Assembly: GCA_008501585.1 (NCBI GenBank)
Contig: QQUN01000033.1
Span: forward strand, 1-64,000
Source: Pseudomonadota bacterium
GTDB taxonomy: Bacteria; Pseudomonadota; Gammaproteobacteria; Burkholderiales; Rhodocyclaceae
Direction: 5' to 3'
DNA: 64,000 nt
A program made the position numbers and the translations under genes. Position 1 is the stretch's first letter, and the number at the start of each line of letters is the position of its first letter. The notes beneath the pieces are model-generated. The model worked only from the letters and a program-made list of their open reading frames with translations. It was not told the origin of the DNA and searched no databases. Below are positions 8,423 to 15,013 of this stretch, one piece after another.

Positions 8423-8976
8423 CGGCCATGCGGCGGGGCGAGGGCGGCTATACCTATGTGCTGGTGCTGTTCCTGGTCGCCGGCGTCGGCCTGCTGATGG
8501 CCGGCACCGGGCAGACCTGGCAGGCCCGCGCCCAGCGCGAGAAGGAGGCCGAGCTGCTGGCGGTCGGCGTTGAAATGGCGCGCGCCCTGCGCCACTACCA
8601 CGACGCCTCGCCCGAGGCCGCCAAGACCTGGCCGGCCGACCTGGCCGTGCTGCTCGACGACCGCCGTTTTCCCACACCGATGCGCCACCTGCGGCGCGTC
8701 TATCGCGACCCGATGACCGGCGTGCCCGAGTGGGGGCTGGTGCGCGAGGACGGGCGCATCGTCGGCATCCACAGCCTCAGCGATGCCGTGCCGTTCCGCC
8801 GCGCCGACCTGCCGGCCGAACTGGGTGAGTCGGCGGCCGAGGCCAAGACCGTGCGCGAGTGGGTGTTTCGACCCAGCGCCGGCAGTGCGGCGCCGGTTCC
8901 CCCGGCCGGTGCGCTGGCCCCCGAGGTGCAGCAAGCGCGCGGCGCACGGCCCGGCGTGTTCGACCACGACGACTGA
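8419..8976 (+). CDS. Minor pseudopilin-like protein lacking Glu5
   Basis: An 185-residue protein beginning at GTG (overlapping the previous stop as GTGA); an in-frame ATG at 8428 is an alternative. The N-terminus is prepilin-like, RRGEGG|YTYVLVLFLVAGVGLLMAG, but position +5 of the mature protein is Leu, not Glu, a trait known for GspK-type tip pseudopilins. The remainder is helical then soluble, with the motif VYRDPMTGVPEWGLVRE shared by type II secretion minor pseudopilins in betaproteobacteria. It closes the secretion operon as visible here. Confidence 0.75.
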   Translation: MTAMRRGEGGYTYVLVLFLVAGVGLLMAGTGQTWQARAQREKEAELLAVGVEMARALRHYHDASPEAAKTWPADLAVLLDDRRFPTPMRHLRRVYRDPMTGVPEWGLVREDGRIVGIHSLSDAVPFRRADLPAELGESAAEAKTVREWVFRPSAGSAAPVPPAGALAPEVQQARGARPGVFDHDD

Positions 8977-8990
8977 CGGCAGATTCAGCG

Positions 8991-9008
8991 ATAGTCCGTT
9001 CGGCTTAT
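8991..9008. promoter_or_regulatory. TAGTCC quasi-palindrome, copy 1 (upstream of the ankyrin gene)
   Basis: ATAGTCCGTTCGGCTTAT, an imperfect inverted repeat around GTTC. Its centre is about 78 bases before the ankyrin gene start. A possible -10 (TATCGT, 9041-9046) lies about 43 bases downstream of the centre. The same motif recurs at 10767, 10862 and 25409. No regulator is proven. Confidence 0.5.
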
Positions 9009-9077
9009 CGCCGGTGCATCGACCTGCAAGACGCGGCGGTTATCGTCAACGGCTTTGATGCGTTTGGACGGGCGACC

Positions 9078-9869
9078 ATGCGCCACCTGATCGGCATTGC
9101 GGCGTGCGTGACGAGCCTTGGCGCACACGCCTACGATATTCCCAACGAGCACGCCGCCTTCGTGCCGGCGCCGGAAGACGTGCGTGGCGCGCCGCTGCCC
9201 GACCCGCGCGCCTTCGATGCCATCCGCCAGACCGGCAACGCCTGGTTGCCGCCGCCGGCCGGCGACGCCTCGCTGGCGATGCTGGCGGCCGCCCGTGTGG
9301 GAGATTGGGCGGCGGTGAGCGAGCTGCTCAAGTCGGGCGCCAACCCGAACGTGCGCGATACCGCGCGGCGGGGCGGTGTGCTGGCGATGGCGGCGGCCGA
9401 CGGACAGGCCGAAGTGGTGCGCACGCTGCTGGTGGCCGGTGCCGACCCCGACCAGCGGGGCGAGGCGGGCTTTACCCCGCTGGGTGCCGCCGCCTTGCGC
9501 GGGCATGAGCGCGTCGTCAAACAGCTGCTGCGCCATGGTGCCGACCCCGACCGCAAGAGCGCCGATGGCGCGCCGCCGCTGGTCAATGCGGCGCGGCTGG
9601 GCCATGCGCGCATCGTGGACGCCCTGCTCGTCGCCGGCGCCGACCCCACACGGGCCGACAAGCACGGCCACCACGCGCTCAGCATGGCTGCCGCGCGCGG
9701 TGACGTGGCGATGGTGCGACAGGTGCTCGCACACGGAATGCATGTTGATGCCCGCGACGGCGAGGGGCGCACGGCCTTTTTCTGGGCGGGGCTGTATGGT
9801 CGTCAGGCGGTCAGCGAGATCCTGCTGGCGGCCGGCGCCGACCCCACCGCGACCGTGATCGTCAAATGA
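9078..9869 (+). CDS. Secreted/periplasmic ankyrin-repeat protein
   Basis: A 263-residue protein with a signal peptide (MRHLIGIAACVTSLGAHA) and then about five ankyrin repeats. Recognisable repeat cores are LKSGANPNVRDTARRGGVLAM, LLVAGADPDQRGEAGFTPLG, LLRHGADPDRKSADGAPPLV, LLVAGADPTRADKHGHHALS and a last repeat ending LLAAGADPTAT; each pair of helices is about 33 residues. Ankyrin proteins mediate protein-protein contacts; the target is unknown. I chose ATG 9078 because the signal peptide begins there. It follows the secretion operon by 101 bases and has its own TAGTCC-type motif upstream, so it is probably transcribed separately. Confidence 0.82.
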   Translation: MRHLIGIAACVTSLGAHAYDIPNEHAAFVPAPEDVRGAPLPDPRAFDAIRQTGNAWLPPPAGDASLAMLAAARVGDWAAVSELLKSGANPNVRDTARRGGVLAMAAADGQAEVVRTLLVAGADPDQRGEAGFTPLGAAALRGHERVVKQLLRHGADPDRKSADGAPPLVNAARLGHARIVDALLVAGADPTRADKHGHHALSMAAARGDVAMVRQVLAHGMHVDARDGEGRTAFFWAGLYGRQAVSEILLAAGADPTATVIVK

Positions 9870-9959
9870 AAAGAATTGACCCCGGCCGATTCGAATGGCA
9901 TGGGCTTGTCACATGTCGTCGGTACGCTAGCGGCGCCACTTCCGCCGGGAGACAGTCGA

Positions 9960-10736
9960 GTGACCGATGTCGTCAACTTGACCAGTGAAGACCGCGAACG
10001 CCTGCTGTTCCTGATCGACACCTCGATCAAGATCAACAAGCGCTTCCAGTTCTTCCTGTGGGCCCAGGGTACGCTGCAGAGCTTTATCCCGCACGAGACG
10101 CTGGTCTGCGCCACCGGCGACCTGAATACCCTCCAGCTGCGCAATGACGTGTTCTCGCGCGCCACCTTGCCCGATGACTTCGAGCCCGTGGCCGGTGATC
10201 CGGTACGCGGCTTCATCGCGCCGCTGTTGTCGCACTGGAACGCCGTCGATCGTGGCCCCATCGCGATCAGCGACGACAACGGCGAGCCCGGTGGCCAGCA
10301 CCCCATGCTCCGTCGCATGAACTACCGCAACAACCTGTGCCATGGCGTGCGCGAAGTGCGCGGCGCCTGCGGTGCGTTCTTTGCCTTTCTCGGGCTTGAC
10401 CGCCCGGTGGGGGCGCGCGAACGCTACTTTGCCGACCTGCTCATGCCCCACCTCTACATGGCGACCATGCGCATGCTCGACAGCGAAAGCGCGGTGGCCG
10501 ACTGCCCGGCCTCGGTGCTGTCCGAGCGCGAGATCCAGGTGCTGGGCTGGGTGCGCGACGGCAAGACCAACGCCGAGATCGGCCTGATCCTCGATATCAG
10601 CCCGCTCACCGTCAAGAACCATGTGCAGAAGATCCTGCGCAAGCTCGACGTGAGCAACCGCGCCCAGGCCGTGGCCAAGGCCGTCGCGATTGGCCTGTTC
10701 GGCAGCGGCCAGGGGCGCGAGGTGCGCAGCCTCTGA
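9960..10736 (+). CDS. epsA: LuxR-family regulator, EpsA-like (PEP-CTERM/XrtB-associated)
   Basis: A 258-residue regulator. The C-terminal LuxR-type helix-turn-helix spans about residues 185-250 (LSEREIQVLGWVRDGKTNAE, then ISPLTVKNHVQKILRKLDV). The N-terminal half (FQFFLWAQGTLQSFIPHE) matches my knowledge of the EpsA family, regulators found beside exosortase/PEP-CTERM exopolysaccharide loci, and it is not a receiver or an acyl-HSL domain. GTG 9960 is preceded by GGGAGA at a 7-base spacing; ATG 9900 is an alternative start. The downstream neighbour is a PEP-CTERM protein, fitting the assignment, but no exosortase gene is present in the window. Confidence 0.78.
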   Translation: MTDVVNLTSEDRERLLFLIDTSIKINKRFQFFLWAQGTLQSFIPHETLVCATGDLNTLQLRNDVFSRATLPDDFEPVAGDPVRGFIAPLLSHWNAVDRGPIAISDDNGEPGGQHPMLRRMNYRNNLCHGVREVRGACGAFFAFLGLDRPVGARERYFADLLMPHLYMATMRMLDSESAVADCPASVLSEREIQVLGWVRDGKTNAEIGLILDISPLTVKNHVQKILRKLDVSNRAQAVAKAVAIGLFGSGQGREVRSL

Positions 10737-10766
10737 GCGGCCCCGGTGGTCCGCCAGACCATCGCC

Positions 10767-10784
10767 ATAGTCCGTTCGGACGAT
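10767..10784. promoter_or_regulatory. TAGTCC quasi-palindrome, copy 2
   Basis: ATAGTCCGTTCGGACGAT: arms ATAGTCC and GGACGAT around GTTC, one mismatch from perfect symmetry. It lies 30 bases after the EpsA-like gene and 95 bases upstream of copy 3. No clear -10 is seen at the spacing found for the other copies. Confidence 0.5.
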
Positions 10785-10861
10785 ATCCCCCGCCATCGCC
10801 CGCAGCACGCCCGACACCTCGCCTGCCCAGAATCGCCGTGTCGGTCACCCGGCCCACCGGG

Positions 10862-10879
10862 GTAGTTCGTTCAGCCTAC
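10862..10879. promoter_or_regulatory. TAGTCC-type quasi-palindrome, copy 3 (upstream of the PEP-CTERM gene)
   Basis: GTAGTTCGTTCAGCCTAC, the most diverged copy. Its centre is about 41 bases upstream of a weak -10-like TAAAGC (about 10909) and 130 bases upstream of the PEP-CTERM gene. Confidence 0.42.
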
Positions 10880-11000
10880 CAAACGCGCTTCGGCGCGGTG
10901 CCCGGGCGTAAAGCGCGACCGAGACAATGCGTCCGGCTTCGAGATGGAGCCGGGACCCCTCTCCCGACCAAACCCGATTCAACGCAAGGAGTGTTAGAGC

Positions 11001-11762
11001 ATGAACTTCAAAATGAAAGCGCTGGTGGCCGCTGCCGCCGTCGCCATGGCCGGTGTGGCACACGCCGATATCGTCGACTTCAACGAAGCCGGTGGCGGTT
11101 CGCTGCTGCTGTCGATCTGGAACGCCAATGATTCCGTCTCTGCCCTGTTCGACCTGGGCCCGACGATGGACAGCTTCAACGGCAATCTGAGCCAGTCCTG
11201 GGATCTGACCAGCGGCGACTACGCCTCGACCTGGGCGCAAATCGCACCGAGCCTGTCGGGTGCGACGTTCATGGTGTTTGCCGGGGACATCACGGGCACC
11301 AACTATCAGGATCACAAGTTTTTCTCGACGGCTGCCTCGGGTTCGACTGCACTAACCAATGCACAAGTCAAAAATATGGCCGAAGTGGCTGACTTTATCG
11401 TCGCCAGTGAGTTGGCTGGTAACCACGCTTCGGTCGCCGATGGTGCCAACGTCTCCGATAGCACGACGGCGTATCAGGGCACCAAGATGAAGGCCGACTG
11501 GAACGGCCGCGTTCCTTTCGTTTCCACCGCGGCCGTTGGTGATGCAGTCGATTTCTACAGCTTCCAGGGGGTTCCTGCCTCCGGCCGCACCGCCGGTGCC
11601 GCCGCTGCAGACGTCGTAGCCTTCGCCGGCACCTTCAGCCAGGGCGCCAACGGCATGCTGACCTACACCGTCGCCGCCGTGCCCGAGCCCGAGACCTACG
11701 CCATGCTGCTGGCCGGCCTGGGCCTGATCGGTGGCATCGCCCGCCGCCGCGCCGCGCGTTGA
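11001..11762 (+). CDS. PEP-CTERM sorting domain-containing secreted protein
   Basis: A 253-residue exported protein with a signal peptide (MNFKMKALVAAAAVAMAGVAHA) and a C-terminal PEP-CTERM signal: VPEPETYAMLLAGLGLIGG followed by ARRRAAR. That tripartite tail (PEP motif, membrane helix, basic end) is recognised by an exosortase, which removes it and passes the protein to the surface or matrix. The middle is a beta-rich, low-cysteine region of unknown fold. AAGGAG lies a good distance before the ATG. The gene follows the EpsA-like regulator and two TAGTCC-type motifs. The exosortase must be encoded elsewhere. Confidence 0.93.
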   Translation: MNFKMKALVAAAAVAMAGVAHADIVDFNEAGGGSLLLSIWNANDSVSALFDLGPTMDSFNGNLSQSWDLTSGDYASTWAQIAPSLSGATFMVFAGDITGTNYQDHKFFSTAASGSTALTNAQVKNMAEVADFIVASELAGNHASVADGANVSDSTTAYQGTKMKADWNGRVPFVSTAAVGDAVDFYSFQGVPASGRTAGAAAADVVAFAGTFSQGANGMLTYTVAAVPEPETYAMLLAGLGLIGGIARRRAAR

Positions 11763-11794
11763 TCACCGCACGACAACTCATCAAGGATAGAAAA

Positions 11795-13159
11795 ATGAAG
11801 CTCAAGATGCTTGCCCTGGCCGTGGCCGCCGCTGCCGCCGCCCCCGCCTTTGCCGCCGTGAGCCCGGCCCAGCTGACCGCTGCCGTGACCGCCGGCCGTT
11901 ACATCGACATGACCGGCGCCTCGGCCACCAAGGCCACCGTCAAGGCCGCCCTGAAAGCGGCATGCAGCGATGCACAGGTCGCCTTCACTGCCGACAAGGA
12001 CCGCAACGCCTATGGCTGCACCATGAAGGCCTCGGCAGCCGGCTATCCGGCCGCTTGGAAGGGTCAGCCCTTCGTGGTTTTCCACTCCGTGTCCGGCGGC
12101 TCGCTGACCTCCATCCTCGGCATGAGCACCAACGCCGCGCAGCAGAACACCACGGTGCGTACCGACTTTGCCGGTTGCGCCTCCACCGACGGCGGCCTGA
12201 CCTACACCGGCTGCGCCGTTGAGGCCCGTCGCTCGAACGGCGGCCTGTCGGACGTCGAGAAGGCCCTGTTCCAGGACGTGCTGGATACTGACCCCCCGGT
12301 CGGTGTGAATCTGGCTCAGATCGTCTCCAAACCGGCTCTGGCCGCCCAGTCCTTCGGTATCGCCGCCTCGCTGCCGCTCTGGTACGCCCTGCAGGCTGCC
12401 CAGGGTCTGAACACCGGCGCCTGCGTGGCCGGCAACTTTGCGCCGGAGTGCACGCCGTCGATCTCCCGCACCGAGTACGCCACCCTGGTTGCCAAGTCCA
12501 ACAACGTGGCCCTGGGTGACTACTACGGCTGGGAAGTGCTCGATCTGGGCGCCTACGATACTTCGATCCACGCCGGTGCCGGCTCGACCGAAGACATGAT
12601 CATCTGCCGTCGCCCGGTGACCTCGGGCACCCAGGCGTCGTCCAACGCTCATTTCCTCGGCAAGAACTGCTCGGTGGCCGGTTCCGAACCCGCGGCCGAC
12701 AGCGACGACTCCGGTCGTTACGAAGTGATCGAAAACGCCGGTACCAGCGACGTCAAAAACTGCCTGGCCGACGGCTCCACCGCCGGCGCCGGTCGTCAGT
12801 TCCGTATCGGCGTGGTGTCCTCCGAGAACCTGCCGGCCGCGGGCGACAAGTGGCAGTGGCTGAAGCTCGACGGTGCGCCGATGAACGCCGATGCCGCTCA
12901 GCGCGCCAGCGCGGTTGAGATGGAGTATGGCTTCGTGATGGAAATGGTCATGCACTACAGCACCGACAACAGCATCACCTCGCCCGACCAGCGCACTGCC
13001 TTCGACGCTCTGGTGGCCGAGCTGGGCAACGACAGCGCGCCCAAGGCAGGCATCTTCGTCGTGCCGCACGGCACCACCTTCTACACCGGCCCGGGCAGCG
13101 TGATCGGCCGCGCCACCAACGGCGGCAACAACTGCCGTGCGATGAACGAGTACCTGTAA
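11795..13159 (+). CDS. Exported cysteine-rich protein of unknown function
   Basis: A 454-residue protein with a clear signal peptide (MKLKMLALAVAAAAAAPAFA). The mature part contains ten cysteines spread along its length (for example YGC, AGCAST, TGCAVE, GACVAG, PECTPS, NNC near the end), an even number that suggests disulfides outside the cytoplasm. Segments such as GQPFVVFHSVSGGSLTSI recall periplasmic substrate-binding-like exported proteins, but I do not recognise a family. ATG 11795 was chosen for the signal peptide and the AAGGAT upstream. It lies 32 bases after the PEP-CTERM gene and is probably cotranscribed. Two hairpins follow its stop. Confidence 0.8.
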   Translation: MKLKMLALAVAAAAAAPAFAAVSPAQLTAAVTAGRYIDMTGASATKATVKAALKAACSDAQVAFTADKDRNAYGCTMKASAAGYPAAWKGQPFVVFHSVSGGSLTSILGMSTNAAQQNTTVRTDFAGCASTDGGLTYTGCAVEARRSNGGLSDVEKALFQDVLDTDPPVGVNLAQIVSKPALAAQSFGIAASLPLWYALQAAQGLNTGACVAGNFAPECTPSISRTEYATLVAKSNNVALGDYYGWEVLDLGAYDTSIHAGAGSTEDMIICRRPVTSGTQASSNAHFLGKNCSVAGSEPAADSDDSGRYEVIENAGTSDVKNCLADGSTAGAGRQFRIGVVSSENLPAAGDKWQWLKLDGAPMNADAAQRASAVEMEYGFVMEMVMHYSTDNSITSPDQRTAFDALVAELGNDSAPKAGIFVVPHGTTFYTGPGSVIGRATNGGNNCRAMNEYL

Positions 13160-13203
13160 TTGCACGCCGTGGTTCGGGCTTGACGACCCGTTCTCGCAGA
13201 CAA

Positions 13204-13225
13204 AGTGCCCGCCTTGGCGGGCACT
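13204..13225 (+). terminator. Hairpin after the exported-protein gene
   Basis: Perfect 10-bp arms AGTGCCCGCC and GGCGGGCACT around TT. No T tract follows directly, so it probably works with the next hairpin. Confidence 0.6.
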
Positions 13226-13227
13226 GC

Positions 13228-13257
13228 AAGGAGCCTCTTTGGGTGAAGAGGCTCCTT
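13228..13257 (+). terminator. Strong hairpin terminator
   Basis: Perfect 12-bp arms AAGGAGCCTCTT and AAGAGGCTCCTT around TGGGTG, two bases after the previous hairpin. It ends the PEP-CTERM transcript and separates it from the two-partner secretion genes. Confidence 0.75.
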
Positions 13258-13279
13258 GTCATTTGACGAAAAGTGCCGT

Positions 13280-13295
13280 CGTGACCGATGTCACG
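13280..13295. promoter_or_regulatory. CRP/FNR-like palindrome upstream of tpsB
   Basis: CGTGACCGATGTCACG. It fits the TGTGA-N6-TCACA layout with one change in each outer position. It sits 45 bases before the tpsB start chosen here. No clear -35/-10 pair was found, so the role is a suggestion. Confidence 0.4.
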
Positions 13296-13339
13296 GCGAC
13301 GGGGCGGGCGGAATGCCCGACGGAACAACGAAAAAATCC

Positions 13340-14944
13340 ATGACCTGGCTGAACTGGAAAACCCGTGTGTGGTTCGGTGTGCTTTGCCTGGGTGCGACTG
13401 GCGCGTTTGCGCAGGTTCAATTACCGGCGCGATTCACGCTGAGCGAGATCCGTGTCGAAGGCAACACGGTGCTATCGGCGTTGGCTGTCGAGAAGGCCAT
13501 TTATCCACATCTGGGCCCTGATCGCGGCGAGGCGGATGTGAGCGCCGCGCGCGACGCGCTGGCGCGAGCCTATGAGGCGGAGGGCTATCTGTCGGTGGTG
13601 GTGCAGCCGGTGTCGTTTCAGCTGGCGAAGGGCGATCTGGCGCAATTCACCTTCCGGGTGACCGAGGGTGAGGTGGAACGCCTGCGCGTCAAGGGCGCCG
13701 CCTACAACCTGCCGAGCGCCATCCGCGCCGAGGCGCCCTCGGTGGCGCCGGGGGCGGTGCCGCATTTCCCCTCGCTGCAGACCGAGCTGGCGCAACTGCA
13801 GCGCCGCGCCGACATGAGTGTGACGCCGATCCTGCGCCCCGGGCGCAACCCAGGCAAGATGGAAGTCGAGCTGCAGGTCGAAGATCAATTGCCGCTGCAT
13901 GGCTCACTGGAGCTGTCGAACCGCCAGAGCGCGGACACCTCGGCACGCCGGCTCGAAGCGGCGCTGCGCTACGACAACCTGTGGCAGCGCCAGCATAGCC
14001 TCGGCCTGCGCTTCATCAACTCGCCGCTCGATCCCGAGCAGGTGTCGGTCTATTCGCTGGTGTATTCGCTGCCGGTGGGTGACGACGGCGAGCGCCTGAC
14101 CCTGCTGGCGGTGCAGTCCGACAGTGACGTGGTGACCGCGCAGGATTTCGGCTCGCAGGGTCGCGGCACGACGCTCGGCCTGCGCTTCAGCCTACCGCTG
14201 CCGGCGCGCAACAGCGGCCTGTTCCACACCCTGACCGCCGGGGTGGACTACAAGCACCTGCGTGAATCCAGTGGGCTGCTCGGCGCCGATACCAGCGACA
14301 AGCCGGTGATCTATATGCCGTTCTCGTTGCAGTACAACGCGGTGCTGCCAGGTGAGTCGCAGAGCTGGACCTTTGGTGCTGGCGCCGTATTCGGCATGCG
14401 CGGGCTGACGGACAACCAGATCGACTGCGACGGCATTGCAACGGTGGATCAATTTGCGTGTCGCCGTGCCGGCGCGCGACGCAACTTCGCGGTTGGCAAG
14501 TTCGAACTGGGGCTGCGCCAGCGTTTCGGCAAATGGCAGTTCGAGGGCGCGCTCGACACCCAGTTTGCCAGCGGCCCCTTGATCTCCAGTGAGCAGTTCA
14601 GCATCGGCGGCCGCGACTCGGTGCGTGGCTATCTCGAATCCGAGGTGCTCGGCGATGACGGTGCACGCCTCGGCCTGCAGCTGAATACGCCGGTGCTCAC
14701 GCCGGCCGCCTGGCCGGTGGCGGTCAGCGCGCTGGTGTTCTACGACGCCGGCTGGGTGCATACCCAGGAGGCGCTGGCGGGGCAGGTCGATAGCACCGTG
14801 CTGGCCAGCGCCGGGCTTGGGCTGCGCGCTCGTGCGGGCAAGTCCCTGAACGCGCGAGTGGATTTCGCGCACGCCTTGCGTGCCGGAACGCATACGAAAA
14901 AGGACGCCAAGCGCCTGCATGTGAGCGTCGGTGTGGATTTCTGA
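13340..14944 (+). CDS. TpsB outer-membrane transporter of a two-partner secretion system (FhaC/ShlB type)
   Basis: A 534-residue outer-membrane protein that exports its partner TpsA. Signal peptide MTWLNWKTRVWFGVLCLGATGAFA; POTRA domain from about residue 30 (FTLSEIRVEGNTVLSALAVEKAI and RVTEGEVERLRVKG); a second POTRA-like stretch; then a 16-strand barrel-type region with alternating residues, ending in a terminal aromatic (VSVGVDF) typical of BAM substrates. The SIGGRDSVRGYLESE segment matches the conserved VRGY motif of loop L6. ATG 13340 gives the signal peptide; ATG 13313 is a possible longer start. The tpsA gene begins 69 bases downstream. Confidence 0.92.
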   Translation: MTWLNWKTRVWFGVLCLGATGAFAQVQLPARFTLSEIRVEGNTVLSALAVEKAIYPHLGPDRGEADVSAARDALARAYEAEGYLSVVVQPVSFQLAKGDLAQFTFRVTEGEVERLRVKGAAYNLPSAIRAEAPSVAPGAVPHFPSLQTELAQLQRRADMSVTPILRPGRNPGKMEVELQVEDQLPLHGSLELSNRQSADTSARRLEAALRYDNLWQRQHSLGLRFINSPLDPEQVSVYSLVYSLPVGDDGERLTLLAVQSDSDVVTAQDFGSQGRGTTLGLRFSLPLPARNSGLFHTLTAGVDYKHLRESSGLLGADTSDKPVIYMPFSLQYNAVLPGESQSWTFGAGAVFGMRGLTDNQIDCDGIATVDQFACRRAGARRNFAVGKFELGLRQRFGKWQFEGALDTQFASGPLISSEQFSIGGRDSVRGYLESEVLGDDGARLGLQLNTPVLTPAAWPVAVSALVFYDAGWVHTQEALAGQVDSTVLASAGLGLRARAGKSLNARVDFAHALRAGTHTKKDAKRLHVSVGVDF

Positions 14945-14945
14945 T

Positions 14946-14960
14946 CCGGCCGCGGGCCGG
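14946..14960. other. Short hairpin between tpsB and tpsA
   Basis: Perfect 6-bp arms CCGGCC and GGCCGG around GCG, just after the tpsB stop. It lacks a T tract. It may stabilise or process the mRNA between the two partners. Confidence 0.35.
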
Positions 14961-15013
14961 GCGAATAGAGCGCGTGCGGCCGGGGTGTGCCAGCGCGGTG
15001 ATGGAGTGATGTG

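Noticed and set aside
9883-9925. Sigma-54-like promoter upstream of the EpsA-like gene (TGGCAT then TTGTC)
   Set aside because: The spacing between the two boxes is one base short and the GC of the -12 element is missing.
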